In this document: in pieces, positions 63,226 through 64,000 of the stretch
Layout: each line of letters opens with the position of its first letter
Position numbering within the stretch: the first letter of the stretch is position 1
NCBI GenBank assembly: GCA_905182985.1
Contig: CAJJDN010000123.1
Span: forward strand, 257,261 to 321,260
DNA from: Paramecium sonneborni
Lineage: Eukaryota > Ciliophora > Oligohymenophorea > Peniculida > Parameciidae
Reading direction: 5' to 3'
DNA: 64,000 nt
The notes under the pieces: model-generated
The model's input: only the letters and a program-made list of their open reading frames with translations
What the model was told of the DNA's origin: nothing
The model's database searches: none
Position numbers and translations under genes: made by a program

Positions 63226-64000
63226 TCATTTTTCCAATTTAGCACCCCATAAACAGATGGACTTATCTCTGCTGCTTGATGCTAATATAGTACCATCGGT
63301 AGAGAAACAAACAGATCGAACTGTCTCACTATGACCATCCAATTTAATTTTTGATTATCCTGTCTTAACATCCCATAAACGGATAGACTTATCGCTACTG
63401 CCTGATGCTAATATAGTACCATCAGGAGAGAAGCAGATTGATCTTACATAATCACTATGACCATTAAATTTTGCTTTTTATAATCCAGTCTTCACATCCC
63501 ATTAACAGATAGACTTATCTCCACTTCCAGATGCTACTGTAGTACCATCAGGAGAGAAGCATACTGAGGCTACCCCACCACCATGACCATCCAATTTGGC
63601 TTTTTATTATCCTGTCTAAACATTCCATAAACGGATAGATTTATCATCACTACCAGATGCTAATGTAGCACCATCAGGTGAAAAGCATACAGAATAGACA
63701 AGTCCGCTATGGCCATCTAATTTGGATTTTAGTACTCCTGATTTTACATCCCATAAACGGATAGACTTATCTCCACTTCCAGATGCTAATGTAGTACCAT
63801 CAGAAGAAAAGCTGACTGAGTAGATGCAATTCATATGGCCTTCCAATATACCTTTTTATTATCCTGTATAAACATCCCATAAACGGATAGAATTATCTCC
63901 ACCACCACAAGATGCTAAAGTAGTACCATCAGTAGAGAAGCATACTGAATAAACCATGTTAGTATGACCAACCAATTTGGCTTTTAATTATCCTGTCTTA
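63226..64000 (-). CDS. WD40-repeat protein, C-terminal part (5' end beyond window)
   Basis: The frame is open from the window end to TGA 63226-63228 and encodes the last 258 residues. It consists of about six WD40 repeats of 42 residues (126 nt), each reading GH...[32 protein letters not shown]. The repeats are nearly identical, including DNA level. Deviations: one blade has QWDV instead of LWDV, one has an extra Gly (CGGGDNS), and the last ends [10 protein letters not shown]40 propellers are protein-interaction platforms; without the N-terminus (often a kinase, pentapeptide or NACHT-like part in ciliates) the role is unknown. GC content is clearly higher than in the neighbours. Confidence 0.9.
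63230..64000 (-). repeat. 126-nt tandem repeats encoding WD40 blades
   Basis: Six units at a 126-base period run to the window edge, each containing the same block around GATAGA(C/A)TTATC (plus strand). Near identity between units, also at silent positions, suggests recent tandem duplication or ongoing gene conversion. The array continues outside the window. Confidence 0.85.

Noticed and set aside
1..64000. Multiple short ORFs ending at TAA or TAG in the standard code
   Set aside because: The conserved proteins (uL2, peroxiredoxin, SAPS, IP3R-like) require TAA and TAG to be Gln, so the standard-code ORFs are fragments or shadows.
1..64000. Search for telomere repeats, IES-like TA-bounded insertions, CRISPR arrays, tRNA and rRNA genes
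   Set aside because: No G/T telomeric runs at the ends, no coding region interrupted by a longer TA-bounded segment, no spaced repeats, and no tRNA T-loop or rRNA core sequence was seen; negative by eye only.

Overview
The window looks like macronuclear DNA of an oligohymenophorean ciliate, most probably a Paramecium. It is very AT-rich. Long reading frames appear only when TAA and TAG are read as glutamine and TGA is the sole stop. The frames are joined by tiny GT...AG introns of about 20-34 nt, and genes sit tens of bases apart on both strands. With these rules, gene after gene closes in frame from ATG to TGA, and the family motifs (IP3 receptor, uL2, SAPS, peroxiredoxin, histidine kinase) fall where they should. 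The species cannot be fixed from the sequence. No telomeric repeats, tRNA or rRNA genes, transposons or CRISPR arrays were seen.

Layout. 0-3 kb: a truncated unknown gene (+), a cyclin (-) and a ciliate-specific family protein (-). 3.3-11.4 kb: a 2613-residue IP3-receptor-type calcium release channel (+) with nine introns. 11.5-17.8 kb: an unknown protein (-), a CCCH zinc-finger RNA-binding protein (+), an unknown protein (+) and a SAPS-domain phosphatase regulator (+). 18-24.7 kb: a 1335-residue membrane protein, ribosomal protein uL2, an EF-hand protein and a 71-residue secreted cysteine-rich protein, all +. 24.8-29.3 kb: two unknown genes (-) and a 2-Cys peroxiredoxin (+). 29.9-36.4 kb: a 1706-residue TmcB-like membrane protein (+) and a TPR protein (-). 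36.5-43.2 kb: a decayed membrane-protein locus, a membrane-anchored hybrid histidine kinase (+) and a B-box/beta-propeller-like protein (-). 43.4-45.2 kb: an unresolved locus (-) and a probably myristoylated multi-span protein (+). 45.6-55.0 kb: one giant cysteine-rich surface protein (-). 55.5-59 kb: a small ORF and a B-box/TPR protein, followed by a 1.1-kb duplication around a single N that is almost certainly an assembly artefact. 59-63.2 kb: a gene-poor stretch holding a relic resembling the C-terminus of a large ciliate GTPase-like protein. 63.2-64 kb: the C-terminal part of a WD40-repeat gene (-), cut by the window end.

Several genes belong to calcium and membrane signalling (IP3R-like channel, EF-hand protein, TmcB-like protein, histidine kinase, phosphatase regulator), but nothing shows that they form one pathway. 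Ciliate genes are not in operons, so neighbourhood says little about function. Exon structures are inferred by eye from frame continuity, and introns whose length is a multiple of three are the least certain part.
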